Below the pieces are notes generated by a model. That model searched no databases and had not been told where the DNA came from. It saw only the letters and a program-made list of their open reading frames with translations. This document shows, piece by piece, positions 32,521-45,469 of a stretch of DNA of 64,000 bases. Source of the DNA: Dryococelus australis (taxonomy: Eukaryota > Arthropoda > Insecta > Phasmatodea > Phasmatidae); assembly GCA_029891345.1 (NCBI GenBank), contig CM057006.1, positions 44,254,556 through 44,318,555 on the forward strand, in the 5' to 3' direction. Both the position numbers and the translations under genes were made by a program. The first letter of the stretch is position 1, and every line of letters begins with the position of its first letter.

Positions 32521-33726
32521 ATTAAACAATCTCCTGTAGCAACTGGTTCACTAAAGCTAGTTATTCTGGCCAAATATAAGAACGTCTTTGTTTTATTATT
32601 GGCTGTTGTGTATGTGAAGCCTAGGTTGCAATGTCATTTATGTTTAATTCTTCTCCTCCATTTCCATCTCCTTCAACATTGACAGAATTGTTTTTATTCA
32701 AATATCTAGTGATCTTACTCTTCGACTGCGACTATAGAGAATCACGGAGTGAAAAAGGCATTCATCTCCCATATTTTTAAGAAATGTACTATTACAATTG
32801 TTTGTCTTCGCTTAATTCAATAACTGACATACATACTTTCTGTTATATGATTTATATTTTATTTTTCCCCTTCGAGATTTTCTAGCAGATCTCCAATAAG
32901 CTATCTCTACTGCCTATAGATTTCTTTTAAGTTTTTATTTAAAACTCCAATCTCTAGAATTATGTGTAATGATCGGAGAGACCTGAGAAATTCGCGAGTT
33001 CAACGACCTGCAGGCTAGATTCTATATTCTTTGTACAAATATGCCGATATCTACTGCTCATTGATTGTCTGCTGTCACGGTGGAAGGCGACAATTGGACA
33101 CCGTTCTCCAGGAGGTATCAAACACCGCGCGGATCAATGGCTAAAATTATATAAACGCACGTGTTTTGAATTCTAGCTTGTCACAAAATGAATCCAAGAA
33201 TTCTTCAGATTTCTAGTAATTATATTCCTTTCTATGGTTTTGTGTACTTGTTTCTTTTCTCACTTCCTTATACCACCTAACACAATTTAATTTATAAATA
33301 GTCACTTTTCCAGGACTCAATATTGTTTCAATTTCCTTCTCATGTTTCCTATCATTTAAAATGTTCATACCAAGGCAATGTATATTCTTCTCTGTGTGTT
33401 TGTTCCGAGCCCTACTTCGAATATAAAATATTTACATTTCGCATGTATTACCGCACTAAACGGTAATACCAACCCCATTTTTATATTCCATCTCATTTAT
33501 AGTCATGTACTCTATGCCTTCACAATCTTCAGCCTAAATCAGTTCATCAACAGCATATTGTAACGTGCATATATTGTTATTACCTGTTGTAATTCACTTG
33601 TTAACACTTTTTTCTTCTAATTCTCGAGAAACTTGTGGTATTAATTAAAAAAAAAAAAAAATGTGTGCATTATTTGGGTTATCGGCCACATGCTTGGCGT
33701 ATTCCTTCCGTTCCTTGAAATCCAGG

Positions 33727-33987
33727 GTGCCGCGGCGATGTAGTGGTTAGACTATTCTCCTCCCTAGGCGAACCGAGCTCGGTTCCCGGCGGGGTCGCTC
33801 CCGGATTTTCGCATGTGGGAATCGTGCTGGACAATGCCTCTGGTCATCGGGGGGGGGGAGGGGTGTTCGCTTGGATTTCCCGTTTCCCCCCGCCCTCTCA
33901 TTCCGGCGCTGCTCCATACCTCACTTCACCCTCATCGGCTCTCAAGACCTCGATATCAAGAGCCATCCAAATCTCTTCACTCGCCCA
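33727..33987 (+). mobile_element. tRNA-derived SINE (family A), plus strand
   Basis: The head is GTGCCGCGGCGATGTAGTGG, with a B-box region CTCGGTTCCCGGCGGGG, then CTCCCGGATTTTCGCATGTG, GGATTTCCCGTTTCC, and a tail CCTCATCGGCTCTCAAGACC. It is flanked by an imperfect 13-bp duplication: CTTGAAATCCAGG at 33714 and CTTGAACTCTAGG at 33988. An internal run of 12 G (about 33848-33860) has expanded. Confidence 0.85.
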
Positions 33988-34832
33988 CTTGAACTCTAGG
34001 TGACAAGGTATTTTCCTTGAAAGTTTCTCCTTTATTTCGTGTTCTTTTTTACATCCCGCGTTCCAATGAACATATACTGATACTGCAATACCGGACATCT
34101 GTGATTCATCCGCGGACAGAAAATTGTGTAGAAAATAGATACTTCAAAAAAAAAAGTGTTGCACCACCTGTAATTGTATGCACATGAAGAATGTTTGCTG
34201 GAATGTTGCGACTGAAGTTACCAAGGCCCACCTCCACTGTTTAAAGTTAACCAATCAAAGTGACCTAACCTAATCCAAGTGTAATATCATTTCAGATTTC
34301 CAAAATGAGTAGGAGAAACAGGATGTATAGAATTAATGGGATAAAAAGAATACTTACTAGTATGAAATTTTCTTATCCCACTGTGGACATGGATAAATAC
34401 GAATACAATACAACTCAAGTGTTTTAAGTAGATGAGGCTTTGAAACTGCTGAATTTAAAATGTAACTTTGGTCTTGAACGAAAAACATTCGCCGGGCCTG
34501 GCGTGATATTGTGTACAGATAGTGTGAATTTCATCCCGCAATTCCTCTTGGGGCGCGAGCAAACGACTAACTCAGAAATGCCAGTGGCGCGACAGTTTTT
34601 TTTTTTCTCGAGGTGTGTACTTGACCAAGCCATAAAACAAGCGAGACACTGCAGCGTTTTGGAACACGTGCTGGCCCGGTCAGACACGCCGTGGGAAACT
34701 GCGGGTCTGTAAGAAGCCGGGAAAGAAATGGAGATGCTCGTGATATGTGGTGCGGAGTAAAACTGATTTACCCACTAGGGTAGCACCTGAGGCTTGATTA
34801 CGTAAAGACGGCAGGGATGGGCCAAACAGTCA

Positions 34833-35246
34833 GGGGCTGTTCACGGTAAAATGAGCACGTTTGAAAGCCTTGATTAAGATCGACTTGTATGCACGTTGTG
34901 TAACATTCCGCGTTGTATAAAATTGTGCCAAGGGCCTCATCACTTTATCCATGCGTCGGTCAGGTGAAACTGTGAAATTATTTGAAAAGTAAATAATTTA
35001 CAAATCTGGTAATTTTTTACATTTAGGCGCATTGAAAAAAACAGAAAGCGAAAGATATAATTTCAGTATTCACAAATGGTAACAGGACACTTTTTATTCG
35101 AAGTTAAGATATGGAACTACTTTCGATACATCGTTACCAACTTTACTGGGCGTATGCCACTCAGGGCGCCCGTTAAAATAAATACAGACCCTGGCAGTGA
35201 CATTTTCCTAAGGTTGATTTCAAAAGTGCTCACTTTTATGTAACGA
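34833..35246. mobile_element. Family 1 MITE
   Basis: The left end is GGGCTGTTCACGGTAAAATG and the right end AAGGTTGATTTCAAAAGTGC then TCACTTTTATG. Internal landmarks GCACGTTGTGTAA, GTCGGTCAGGTGAAACTGTG, CGTTACCAACTTTACTGGGC and GCCACTCAGGGCGCCCGTTA show the ancestral sequence against which the rearranged 43431-43904 copy can be read. Confidence 0.85.
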
Positions 35247-38200
35247 GTACCATCGTTCCAGTTCCATGTAGGTAACACGTTATTTTTGTAACAGGTTACT
35301 CTGAAACATTTCTCTCCTGCCCCGATCATAGACTAAATATGAAGTAGACCGCTCATTCGCCTTCTGCACGTGTACCCAACATTGACCTACCCCAATCCTT
35401 CACAACTGTCAGTCACATGGTCAACAGTGATGAAAGTGTTTGTTTATATCTTAATTTTTAAACGACAAGTAGTATTATATGAATATAATACCTTCACCAA
35501 TTTGAACCTAATCAAGCTGCATTCCAAATTGGTCAGAGGAAGTATACATACTTCTCAAAGAATTTGTTTACAAATCAGTTATCTAACCTAAAATGCAAAC
35601 CATGCCGATTTTGCTAGCCGTATTGGCGGAAAAGCGGTTCAGTGTTGGGACACGGAGATTGTTTGTGCGCAGCCAGCGAGATCGGTCTACCTCATATTTA
35701 GTCTATGCGTGTAACACGTCACAAAATAGTAACAGTTTTGTTATAACTGTTACGGTAAATAATGGCCATCTCTACTACAGAATCTAGTCTATACGTCAAT
35801 TGATTAGCGGGATTTTCTTGTATTCATCATTTTATTTTCTTGAGAGTTTGTCCGATTGAGGATCTGCGATCGTAATGTTGCATGCGATATTTGTATGAAC
35901 ACAGTACACACTTTTTGTGCTTATTGTGCTTTTACGTCATGAAAAGCACTACAAATTCTATATTTTGTTCAAATGTAGATAAAAAAAAACCTTTGAAATT
36001 AATTAATTTTTCTATTTAATTTATTTTAAAACACAATCGACCTCGGAATCTTGTTCCAGGGTGCTTTTTAAATATTAGCAGTAGCAACCAAAATTCCTCG
36101 AGAACTTATTCTGAGAAACGAATGTTACTATTTTCAGACGAGGTTTAGTCACTAGGTGTTTGGCGATCCTCGGACTGGGTAGAATTCCCAGAGGCGCTGA
36201 TATTATTTGATCACTGTCCACACAAATTGCTGCTATTGTATATGAACAAATGATGTACGTGTACAAAGTGTGATCTTGCGAATCTACAAAAGTCAATAAC
36301 TCTACAATAATCCGTCAGCTTTAAGCACAAAGGTATTTACTGTGGGCATAAAATAAAGTTGCTATACAATCCTGATCTACCATATCTTTAAAAGTTCTTG
36401 AAAGTGTCACATAAAACTGGTCACGTATACTCATCTAAAAAAAATGCACTCTAACTGACCTAGGCTACTTGATAATTTTTTTTAACCATTGTAGTTTGTC
36501 GAGGCCATTAAGATTTTTTTTTAGTAGTATTTCTAGTTACGAGTGTATGTAGATGAACAGAATAGACATTAACAGTGAAATAAAAAATTGAAAGTTATTA
36601 TTCGCTTTGATAAACCTTTGTCTGGTGTATCGTTCATCGTTTGCGCTGGTAGGCGAAGATAGGATTGGTAAATGGAAAATAAAATTAACTGTAAGAAACA
36701 AAAACCACGAATCAAAATTCGAAGGGAATTTAAAAAAAATATATATAATTCTTGAAATGTCATTGGATTTGTATAAAATCAAATGACATTCCAAAGTCGT
36801 AGTTCGTAAACAGATTATAGCGACATTTTAAACTAAATGTTTAAATGTACCAGGTGGAAGTTTAATTTTGAAATGTGCTCGTATCACTGAGTTTAACTAC
36901 GAAAACTCGTGTATGGAAGATAAACTTGCCTCGAAAATGTTTAAAGCCATAGTTGTATGTACGATGTAAAAAAAAAAAAAAAACTATACAAAATTGAGCC
37001 TCAACAGATCGAATTTTAAAATAAGTTAGCAAGTTTTAATTATCGAGTAAAATTTTAACAGATTTGATAAGTTTAAAAATCACTTCAAATATGTGGAATA
37101 ATGGGTATAAAAATTGACAACATGAAATTTTTTGTGGACACTTCCAGAACGTTCATGGAGAGAAATATTCTTGATTATTCCACGCGAAAAATTAAAACCC
37201 ACGCTGGTACTTTACTAATAAACAAAACGTATGCATGTATAAAATATACTTTGGTTTCATCGTTTTTCACATAACTAACTTGTATTGAAAAAAGTCGTCA
37301 TACCAGACTCAGAGATAGTGATGTTCAATTGCTTTATTTTATTTTAAACTACTTATAAAGTTTGTGTTTGTGATATTAATATTTTTGTGACAAGCATATT
37401 GTAAAGGTGTAGTAAGTCTCGTAATTATTATTATTATTATTATTATTTTTTTATATTTCCAACTAAAAATCAACTGTGTATATAAAAACTGAAGGAAAAA
37501 ATAGAAATAAAATAATATATGGTGTCTCTCTTGTTTTCACTATGTATAAAGTATGACCTAAGCTGATATTCTTACTTAAAGAATTCGCTGAAAACAATGA
37601 CTGTATTATTGTTAAACGTTGATCGTGTTATGATAATTATTGAAGATGTGCATTTGTGTGTTGTCCATCTATGCATGTTTAAATTATGTAGAAAAAAAAT
37701 GTGTGTGTGTATTCAAGAATCTGACTGAAATTTTTAAATTATTATTGCGTTACCATAGTGTAGAATAACGCTAGATTTTTAAAATGTTAATAAATTGGAT
37801 TGATTTTTGGGCCATCTATAATGCGAGTTTGCTCGGGTTGGCTTTAGTGTGTCTCGCGGAAAGGATATGGTGTCTGATTGTGAACAAATAACCTCTTTGC
37901 GTCGATTGTTCTCGTGCATTGTGTACTTGTTATTACTAAGGGGAGGAAATAACCCGGGGGGGGGGGGGGGGACAGAAATCCAAATTATGGACTTTCTTGG
38001 CATGTTATAGCAGTAGTTTGAACCCCACGGGCATCGAGTATGATTCTGTCTGGGGTCTGAAATCAAGAACGCTAACGTTCAGGCAAAATTATAGAATTTT
38101 ATATAATGTAGAAACATGTAAGCGTATAGTAAATACTAGTGATATGCATCAGTGAGCACAGTTATTCTAAAGAATTTTGGAACACGTTGACATGAATGTA

Positions 38201-41200
38201 TTAAAAATGCTGATGAGTGCTGTGTTTTCGTATAGAATGTAAATACTGAAGGTTGTTTCGTAATTACGTAGAAGGCTTTTCATTCCCACCGTTAAAATCA
38301 CAACTTGCTATAAACTAGCCGACACTAGATGAAATGTAGGCAAGAAAATAAACAAGTAATTAAAGGATGTCAAATGAAACCTTGGTCCACAAAAAGGAAA
38401 GCATTTTACGAAATAGCCACCAATATATCTAAGATATACTATAAATAAGGTCAGATTAAAATACAGGGCATTTTACTTGTACAACGCGAGGAAAAATTAC
38501 TCGTGAGTTTGAGAAAACTGACTTCTGTTTAACATATCTAGAATAGCAAATTACAATAATTTATTTCCTTCACTGAATATTAGTTGTGCTTTTATGAGTT
38601 TTGTTAAAGAAGAAAAGATAAATTTTGCTACAATGAACGCGGCATAGAAATCACTGCAGAACTTTTCATGCGCAGATTTATTGCATTAAAAAAAAAGCAG
38701 TGTTTGCTTTCAATTCACTCTTCTCTGAAAACTTCAAGACATTTTCAACTTAGTTGGCAGAGACTCGATAAAAATTTGAACTTACACTTTTTATTAATCT
38801 ACGTCACATAGTCCCACACAGTATTACTCTTAGATATAAACACATATCTTATTACAATGACTTTCAAAGGTTGGTTCATATGAAGCAAAAAATAAATGTC
38901 AGGCTGTTAGAAGTACGTTTACAATAGGTAAGATAAATAAATGAAATTACAGTCCTTATTAATGCTTATATTGTGAAAATTTTCAGTGGTTGTATTAATT
39001 TCATATTATCAACTTATTGATACAGAAGGTGAAGCATCGCTTTAGGAGTGACAGCTTGTAGTGTAAAGTGAAAATTCGTAGAATTATAATGATCCTGAAA
39101 ACTTTCTCGTTGTCCTCAATCAAATAAATGAAGTGCTGAGAATCATATGAAAATTCAGGGTAAAATCCTAGGACTTTATGTTCACAGGCAACTCAATTAT
39201 TTGATGATGTTTATTAATTTCCTTGAGAAACGATAGCCGTAAAGTTAATGAAGAAATTGTATGAGCCAACAGGGTTTTGAGAGTCCTAACTCACGCCATC
39301 ATGTAATAACGTTAATATTTGCATAAAATTTATTACAGAATATTTTTTGTTTTATCTGGAAGTCTTCTTTTGTCAAGCGTAAATCTTATATGACTATAAA
39401 CAAAATGGTTTAAAATATATTTATAATTGTATATGGAGTTCTTTCAAAATATGGGAGTTTATTATATAATTTACTTATGTATAAGTAGTGCTTAATTTCT
39501 TACGTTTAACATAGTTTAATTCATTGTAACTAATTTTGCCAGCTTATAAAATATATCGTAATTACTTAATTCTATGGAAAGCTTAAACTCTAGAATTGGC
39601 AATAGCTTAGTGTTGCAAAACGTGTCAAATTCATATTTCAGCAACTGTGCGTTTTATGAACAGAAAACTTTTCGCACAGCCATTAACTGCAGTAGCACTT
39701 TTCTAAAGATTATTTTTTTTGTAAATAAGAACTTACTATTACTTTCGACTGTAAAATATATCTTAAGAAAATTAAAAGTATACGAACAATCTGCCCTAAC
39801 AGAATTATGTATTTCTCAAAACATTCTCAAGATATTTATTTGTAATTTTGTAACTATGCTTGCTTTAGATAAACGTATAATAAGATATATTTTAGTAATT
39901 TTGTGTTGGAATTTGTAAGAAATTAGATATTTATTTGGTTCTCATAGTCCATGGCAATTGATTGGAATTACAAAAATAAACAAAATCCCATAACCATTCT
40001 ATTGGTCCGTGATAAAATTTCTGAAAATCCGATAAGAAGTTACTTTAACTGTATTAGATTACTAAGAAATACAATGTAAATGCCATATTATGTTCACAGT
40101 TGCTTATACCACCATACAATATATTTAAAAGACGTTAAATATTAACTTATTGTCATTATTTTCGTTAGTAATTCGGCAGTAAATTTAGAGTGCATAGTCA
40201 CTTAATTTATTCAACATTTCCCTCGGAGGTGCGTGGATTTATGTAGTACTAATTGCATATGCCACTGCTTGAATGTATTTGTAATACAATGCAATAAGTA
40301 AGTAGAGGGTGGTAACTAAGATTAATGTTGTTATAGATTTTGAATAGTAGTACGTAGAGATAAAATTGTAAAATATGTAGCTTATTACATTCGTATGACT
40401 TATTTTTTGAGCAAAAGTTGTCACTGAAAATTATTATTAAAATGAGATATACCGTTACTAACTGAAGTTATGCATTTTTGCATGTCATTGTAAAGCAAGT
40501 TGAAGATTACGGTTAACAGTAACTTTGCTTACAATTTTATCTATGATCTAATTAGCTTTGTCGTCCATTGTTACTACCATAGGTTCAGAATATTTACGTG
40601 TTTTAAGTAACCTATTTACTGCTCACCTACAAAAGGTCATAAAAACCTAATTGCATTCGTGTTTATAATGTTTTAGATAAGAAAGTCTACTGTAATACAA
40701 ATCTTATTTTTCATTTATGAAGTGAATATTTATGTTTGTAGACTGAGCCACGTTTATGTAAAATATTACAGTTAATAAATGTTATAAAATCTATTTTATG
40801 ATCAAACGAGAAAGAAACATTAATATTGTGAACAAATTTTACAAATGGGTGAATGCCATATTTAAATGAACTGAATTTTCATCTTTAAAATATGAAATTT
40901 GGCAATAGTTCTAACTGATGTATCTGCTCATTTTTAGATCTGTAACTTAATAAATGCACAGATATAGTCCTAATTAGAATATGGCAGTAAAATGTTGGCG
41001 TGAAATATAGTATATACTCAAGATACAAATAAGATATAGTAAAAAGTGATTGGCGTAATTTTTTCCTGGGAGTTTTTTAGTTTGCCTCATTGACAACATA
41101 AGAGATAAATATTACAAAAATTTGCTTGAGATTTAACTGTAGTTGTGTATTCATTTTGTCATAAATAAGTTTAAAAATTAATTAAATATTTATAGTTACC

Positions 41201-42145
41201 GTAATTTAGAAATCATTGATGTAACATAAAGGATGAGAGGAAGAAATATTTTTTTCAAAAAAAAATGTACAAAAATATTGGTATTATATATTTTATTGTA
41301 AACCAGCAACATATTCTACTACACGTTTAAAATTGGTTTGCCACTTTCTGTTTCAAATCGTATTTAAAACTCCTAGATCTTAGATTTCCTTAAACAGTGA
41401 AACTTAAAATGTGGAAATCTCGTATTATACTTGATTCATACAACTGTAAATTGTAAGTTAAGTGGCATAATATTAAAACGAGTAGAGAGTTTTTATAATG
41501 CGTTTAGTGCCGTGCTTACGAAGAACACGTTACTTAAGAGTGGTATGATAGCTTGGTTAGAGTGAGGGTGTTCTGCACACCCCGTACAGGTTCAATGAAC
41601 AATTTTACTCAACTTTTTGGCCATTAACTCGTCAGAAACGTATCAGTAAGACGAATTACACATTGAATTTCACCACTTTTTCGTTTAAATACATCAGAAC
41701 CCCTATACTGATGTGGAATTTTAACACACATTGTTCATGTAGTGCATGTTTGACATATACTCCAAGCCCCACGATATGCTTTGTATTTGCGAGTTTCAAT
41801 AACTATGGCGGTCAGTGCATGTGTGATATTTCTGTCAATTATTCTATAAACCTTTTTTCCGCTTTTGTTGTATAGAAAGTCAATTTACAAGCATGGTTAT
41901 AGTTCCATTATAGTTCCATAAACGTGAATCCCAGAAATAAAATAACCCGAGATTATACTGGGCATTTTATTTGTCTTATTACACGCACATTTTATTACAA
42001 AGATAAATATATATCGAATTTAACTACGAGAAGGTGTAAGTTTATTAGAAAAGTCATTCAAATAAACAAGATCTAAAACTTCATAGATGGCGGTTATAGT
42101 ACACAAGTACATTCTAGGCCGATTATCTAAGGGGGGAAAAAAAAG
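35247..42145. other. About 6.9 kb with no recognised gene
   Basis: AT-rich, low in obvious transposons. It contains an (ATT)n run at about 37428-37447 and a run of about 14 G near 37957-37970. The frames present (up to 114 codons at 39574-39918) are composition-driven, and none has a recognisable domain. It could be intergenic or part of a very long 3' UTR. Confidence 0.4.
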
Positions 42146-42595
42146 TATAATCCATTCATGTTTACTTCACACTTTTCTGAAGCCCTGGCAAATTCCTACT
42201 TCCAGGATGTTCCTCCGCCTCGTGCGAACTAAGCTGAACTAAGTCTGGAAAATTACACCAAAGGACAACGCACCGCATTCGTGCGCACTCACTTGCAATA
42301 ATATTTCGAACGAGAACTATTTCTTACTAGGCACTACCAGCACACATTTATTCTCAATGTTTCTATTCACATTTTTAGTAGATGAAATGAATAAATAAAT
42401 AAATAAAATATAGGTGAAACTTCAATTTTTGTAAATATCTGCGAAGGATTTAAAATAAATCTTGCACTTTCAGAAATAAAATTATAATGAATGTTAATGT
42501 TTTGGGAGTTAATAAATCGAAAATATAAATAATCATATTTTCTCACCTCTTATTTTTAAGAAGTTTGTATGAGAGGGATATCAGCGAATAATAGT
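42146..42595. mobile_element. Family 3 TA-target MITE, reverse copy, far end worn
   Basis: It starts TATAATCCATTCATGTTTAC then TTCACACTTTTCTGAAGCCC and shares CCAGGATGTTCCTCCGCCTC, ACACCAAAGGACAACGCACC and ACTAGGCACTACCAGCACAC, in inverted orientation, with 43135-43352. The distant end is not clear. Confidence 0.55.
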
Positions 42596-42939
42596 TTAAA
42601 CAACACTACGGTAAAGCGACTGTGTTATAAATACACTAGATCCTACAAAATACAAACTGAACAAACTTACCAAGAGATATATAAATCAGTTATTTTTTTC
42701 GAGAACCTCTGTGGATCTGATATGCCTGTAATAAAAGTCAGATAAAATTTCGGAGTTACCATTTATTTTTCTCCAAAAGAATTTAGCCGAATTCGTGTAC
42801 GCTTAATTCTAGATATAGTGGAGTGGAGTAGAATGGAGAGGGTTGGATATAGTCTGGGAATTAACACAAGATTTCCTTATAGCTAGGCAGAAAATCAATA
42901 AAGTTTACTTGCCCTTATGTGCCCAGAGGACCAACCACA

Positions 42940-43352
42940 TATAGTCTATTCACGGTTTCGTCACACTTTTTTAATCAAACCTTTGAAAAATCACCTCGTG
43001 TAGGACGTGTTTAGTTATTGCCTAAATGTCGTGCATCGAGCGTTTTATGTTTCTGTTAACATGAACGTTTCTTATTTTTTGTTATAATGAAGTTTTACTT
43101 GTATTTTATTTATAAATTACATTTCACTTACAATAAATATTAGTAAAAACAGAAAGAAATGACGTGTGTTGGTAGCGCCTAGTAAGAAAATTGTTCTCGT
43201 GCAGAATATCATTGCGCACGAATTCGGTGCGTTCCTTTGGTGTAATTTTCTAGACTTCGTTAAGCTAAGTTTTTCACGAGGCGGAGGAATATCCTGGAAG
43301 TAGAACTTGAGCAGGGCTTCAGAAAAGTGTGAAGTAACTGTGAATGGATTAC
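42940..43352. mobile_element. Family 3 TA-target MITE, about 410 bp
   Basis: The left end is TAGTCTATTCACGGTTTCGT then CACACTTTT, and the right end is the inverted GCTTCAGAAAAGTGTGAAGT then AACTGTGAATGGATTA. The terminal sequences differ from family 1 but share the same plan (TxxTATTCACGG...CACTTTT). It is non-coding. Confidence 0.7.
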
Positions 43353-43430
43353 GAAGACAATTTCCGTACGTATTGGTGCCAGCTTTTGTATTTGCACAGC
43401 AACGACCACGATAATAACTATTCTGCAACA

Positions 43431-43904
43431 TAAAGGTTGTTCACTATAAAGTGCGAACTTTTGAAATCAACCTCTGGAAAATGTCACTGCTCCGACCTAT
43501 ATATATATATATATATATATAGGTCGGAGTCACTCAGTGCGTCCGTTATATATATATATAACGGACGCACTGAGTGGCATGCGACCAGTGAGGTTGGTAA
43601 CGTTTGAGAGAAAGTAGTTCCATCTCTTTACGTAGGATTAAAATCGTTACGTAATCATTTGTGAAAACTGAAGTGATTTAATTTGTTTGCTGTTCTGCTT
43701 TATGCATATTTATGTAATGATAACCTCATTTGTATATTATTTACTTTTCTAAATATTTCACAGTTTCACTCGACTGACGCATGAATAAAGTGGAAGAAGC
43801 CTATGTCCGTGTTAATTTAACTCAAGGTGTACGAATACACGACGTGCCTATAAGTACGTCTTAAGCAGGGATTTCAAGTGCTCATTTAATCAAGAACAGC
43901 CTAT
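43431..43904. mobile_element. Family 1 MITE carrying a TA-centred inverted duplication
   Basis: The left end is GGTTGTTCACTATAAAGTGC and the right end TTAAGCAGGGATTTCAAGTG then CATTTAATCAAGAACAGCC. It is in the same (reverse) orientation as 31430. Where other copies read CACTGCyCC, ACCTA, then TTAACGGGCGCACTGAGTGGC, this copy has the double palindrome at 43490-43576. Confidence 0.8.
43490..43576. repeat. Paired TA-centred palindromes (locus 1)
   Basis: Arm A CTCCGACC (43490-43497), a 24-bp TA tract, then A' GGTCGGAG (43522-43529), one base, then B' CACTCAGTGCGTCCGTT (43531-43547), TA tract, and B AACGGACGCACTGAGTG (43560-43576). Both palindromes are exact. Compared with other family 1 copies, A and B are the ancestral flanks and the A'B' block is extra. 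Confidence 0.95.
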
Positions 43905-45290
43905 AGCAGACGCGGACAAGTACACTCGGAAAATTATGTTAAACGATGAATTTCTTCTATATTATCTTTCTGCAATAGGTATTCACGTTCATCAAAATTT
44001 TCCATGCCGTCATTCACTTCGTTGTAACATATAGGCTAATTTACAGGAAAATACTTATGTAATCCCATTTACTTAAAATGTTAAATAAATACTTATGTTG
44101 GTAATAACTTTATTTATTTTCTTACGTGTATGAAACTGAACATATAATCAGTACTAGGAATCGTACTTTTAAATTACGAACAATACTGTATTAATTTTTT
44201 GTTGAATTAAATATGTACATTTTTTCGAGGTTTTCTTTAAGTTCGTCCCGAAAAAATTTACTATTTATATTTTGGCCAGATAACTTATTGCATACTTTAA
44301 TAAACAACTTATTACGTGGATTATATGTAACTCATTACTTAAATGTTTTTCATGTTTCTATGCAATTTATGTATTTAACTTAACGTTGAGTGTAAAACAA
44401 CTTTATGTATTCATGCCACATATAACAAAATATCTAGTACCGGCATTGCGAATTATACTTTACATTTCTGCGTAATACATAATAATTATTTTTTAGTAAT
44501 AAAACATTTCCACTGGTTCTAGAAAATACAGCCCAGTTAAAGAAAGTGCTCATTTCTCATGATTTCTTGATAACGGGCATAATAAGCTGAAACATCCATA
44601 AGAGTTCAACTGGTCACGAAACGAAACTACTCATAACTGGATGCAATGAGTGTAATGAAATATTTATAATATTCATATTTAAAAGAGGTATGTTTTATCA
44701 TGGAAATCCAGAAAGTCACATTCCAATAAAATTAAAACAAATAAAAATTTTACAGTGGCAATTATGTTTTTTACTGATTGTCTCAAAATGTCCATGTAGA
44801 TTTGTGAATCAGAGTGATATCGCTTACGTCTTAAAAATTCCACACAGTTCTGTCAAGTATTCATATTATTGTCACAATTTGTTATTCAATGTCTTCCACA
44901 AGGTGTGTAGTGTAATAATGTATAGTGTGTGATAATGCTGTTACCGCGTTTAGATTTTATGAAGAATGATGTATGTTGATTATGTGTGTAAAATGCCTGT
45001 ACAATACAGTCAATACATTTTTTGTGCATAATAGCATGGGCGTGTCTATTCAATATTTAAAATATTTTCTCCCACAGGTAATAAAAAGAAATTAAATTTG
45101 ATGTTAAATTTAACAATTAAGTTCTATACAGTTGTCAATGTTAAATTTTGATAAGCACATGAAAAATATTAGAGAACATGTGTCAGAACCTTTAAGCACT
45201 TCATGTCATTGGATATGTAATATTGTCTTATTAAACTCTCGAGAACATTTAATTTAAATATCATATTTCTACACCTTTCTGAATATCCGA
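43905..45290. other. No gene recognised
   Basis: AT-rich sequence between a MITE and Gypsy element 2. An 80-codon frame at 44690-44932 has no recognisable domain. Confidence 0.4.
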
Positions 45291-45469
45291 GGATTGCCAC
45301 AATAATATACACCGGCTTTCGTTGGACGCAACATGACAAGTGTTTTATTCTTAACAACATTACAAACATATAACACACACTGCCAACATGACAATATAAA
45401 ATATCTCTATGACTTGACAGCAATAAATATCAAATAAATAAATATATATTAAACATTCACAACATTACT
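45291..45469 (-). repeat. LTR of Gypsy element 2 (3' LTR in element orientation)
   Basis: About 175 bp from GGATTGCCACAATA to TTCACAACATT. It is followed by a purine tract on the minus strand (AGGGAAAGT), the expected primer for plus-strand synthesis. Confidence 0.8.

Noticed and set aside
37957-37970. Run of about 14 G as a possible G-quadruplex
   Set aside because: A plain homopolymer run. No flanking G-tracts or gene context give it meaning.
39574-39918. 114-codon plus-strand frame
   Set aside because: Its composition (Ile, Leu, Asn, Lys) matches random AT-rich DNA, and it has no domain or neighbouring exon signals that convince.
42146-43352. One 1.2-kb element with 220-bp inverted ends
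   Set aside because: The copy at 42940-43352 has both of its own ends, so two opposite MITE copies explain the inverted repeat better.
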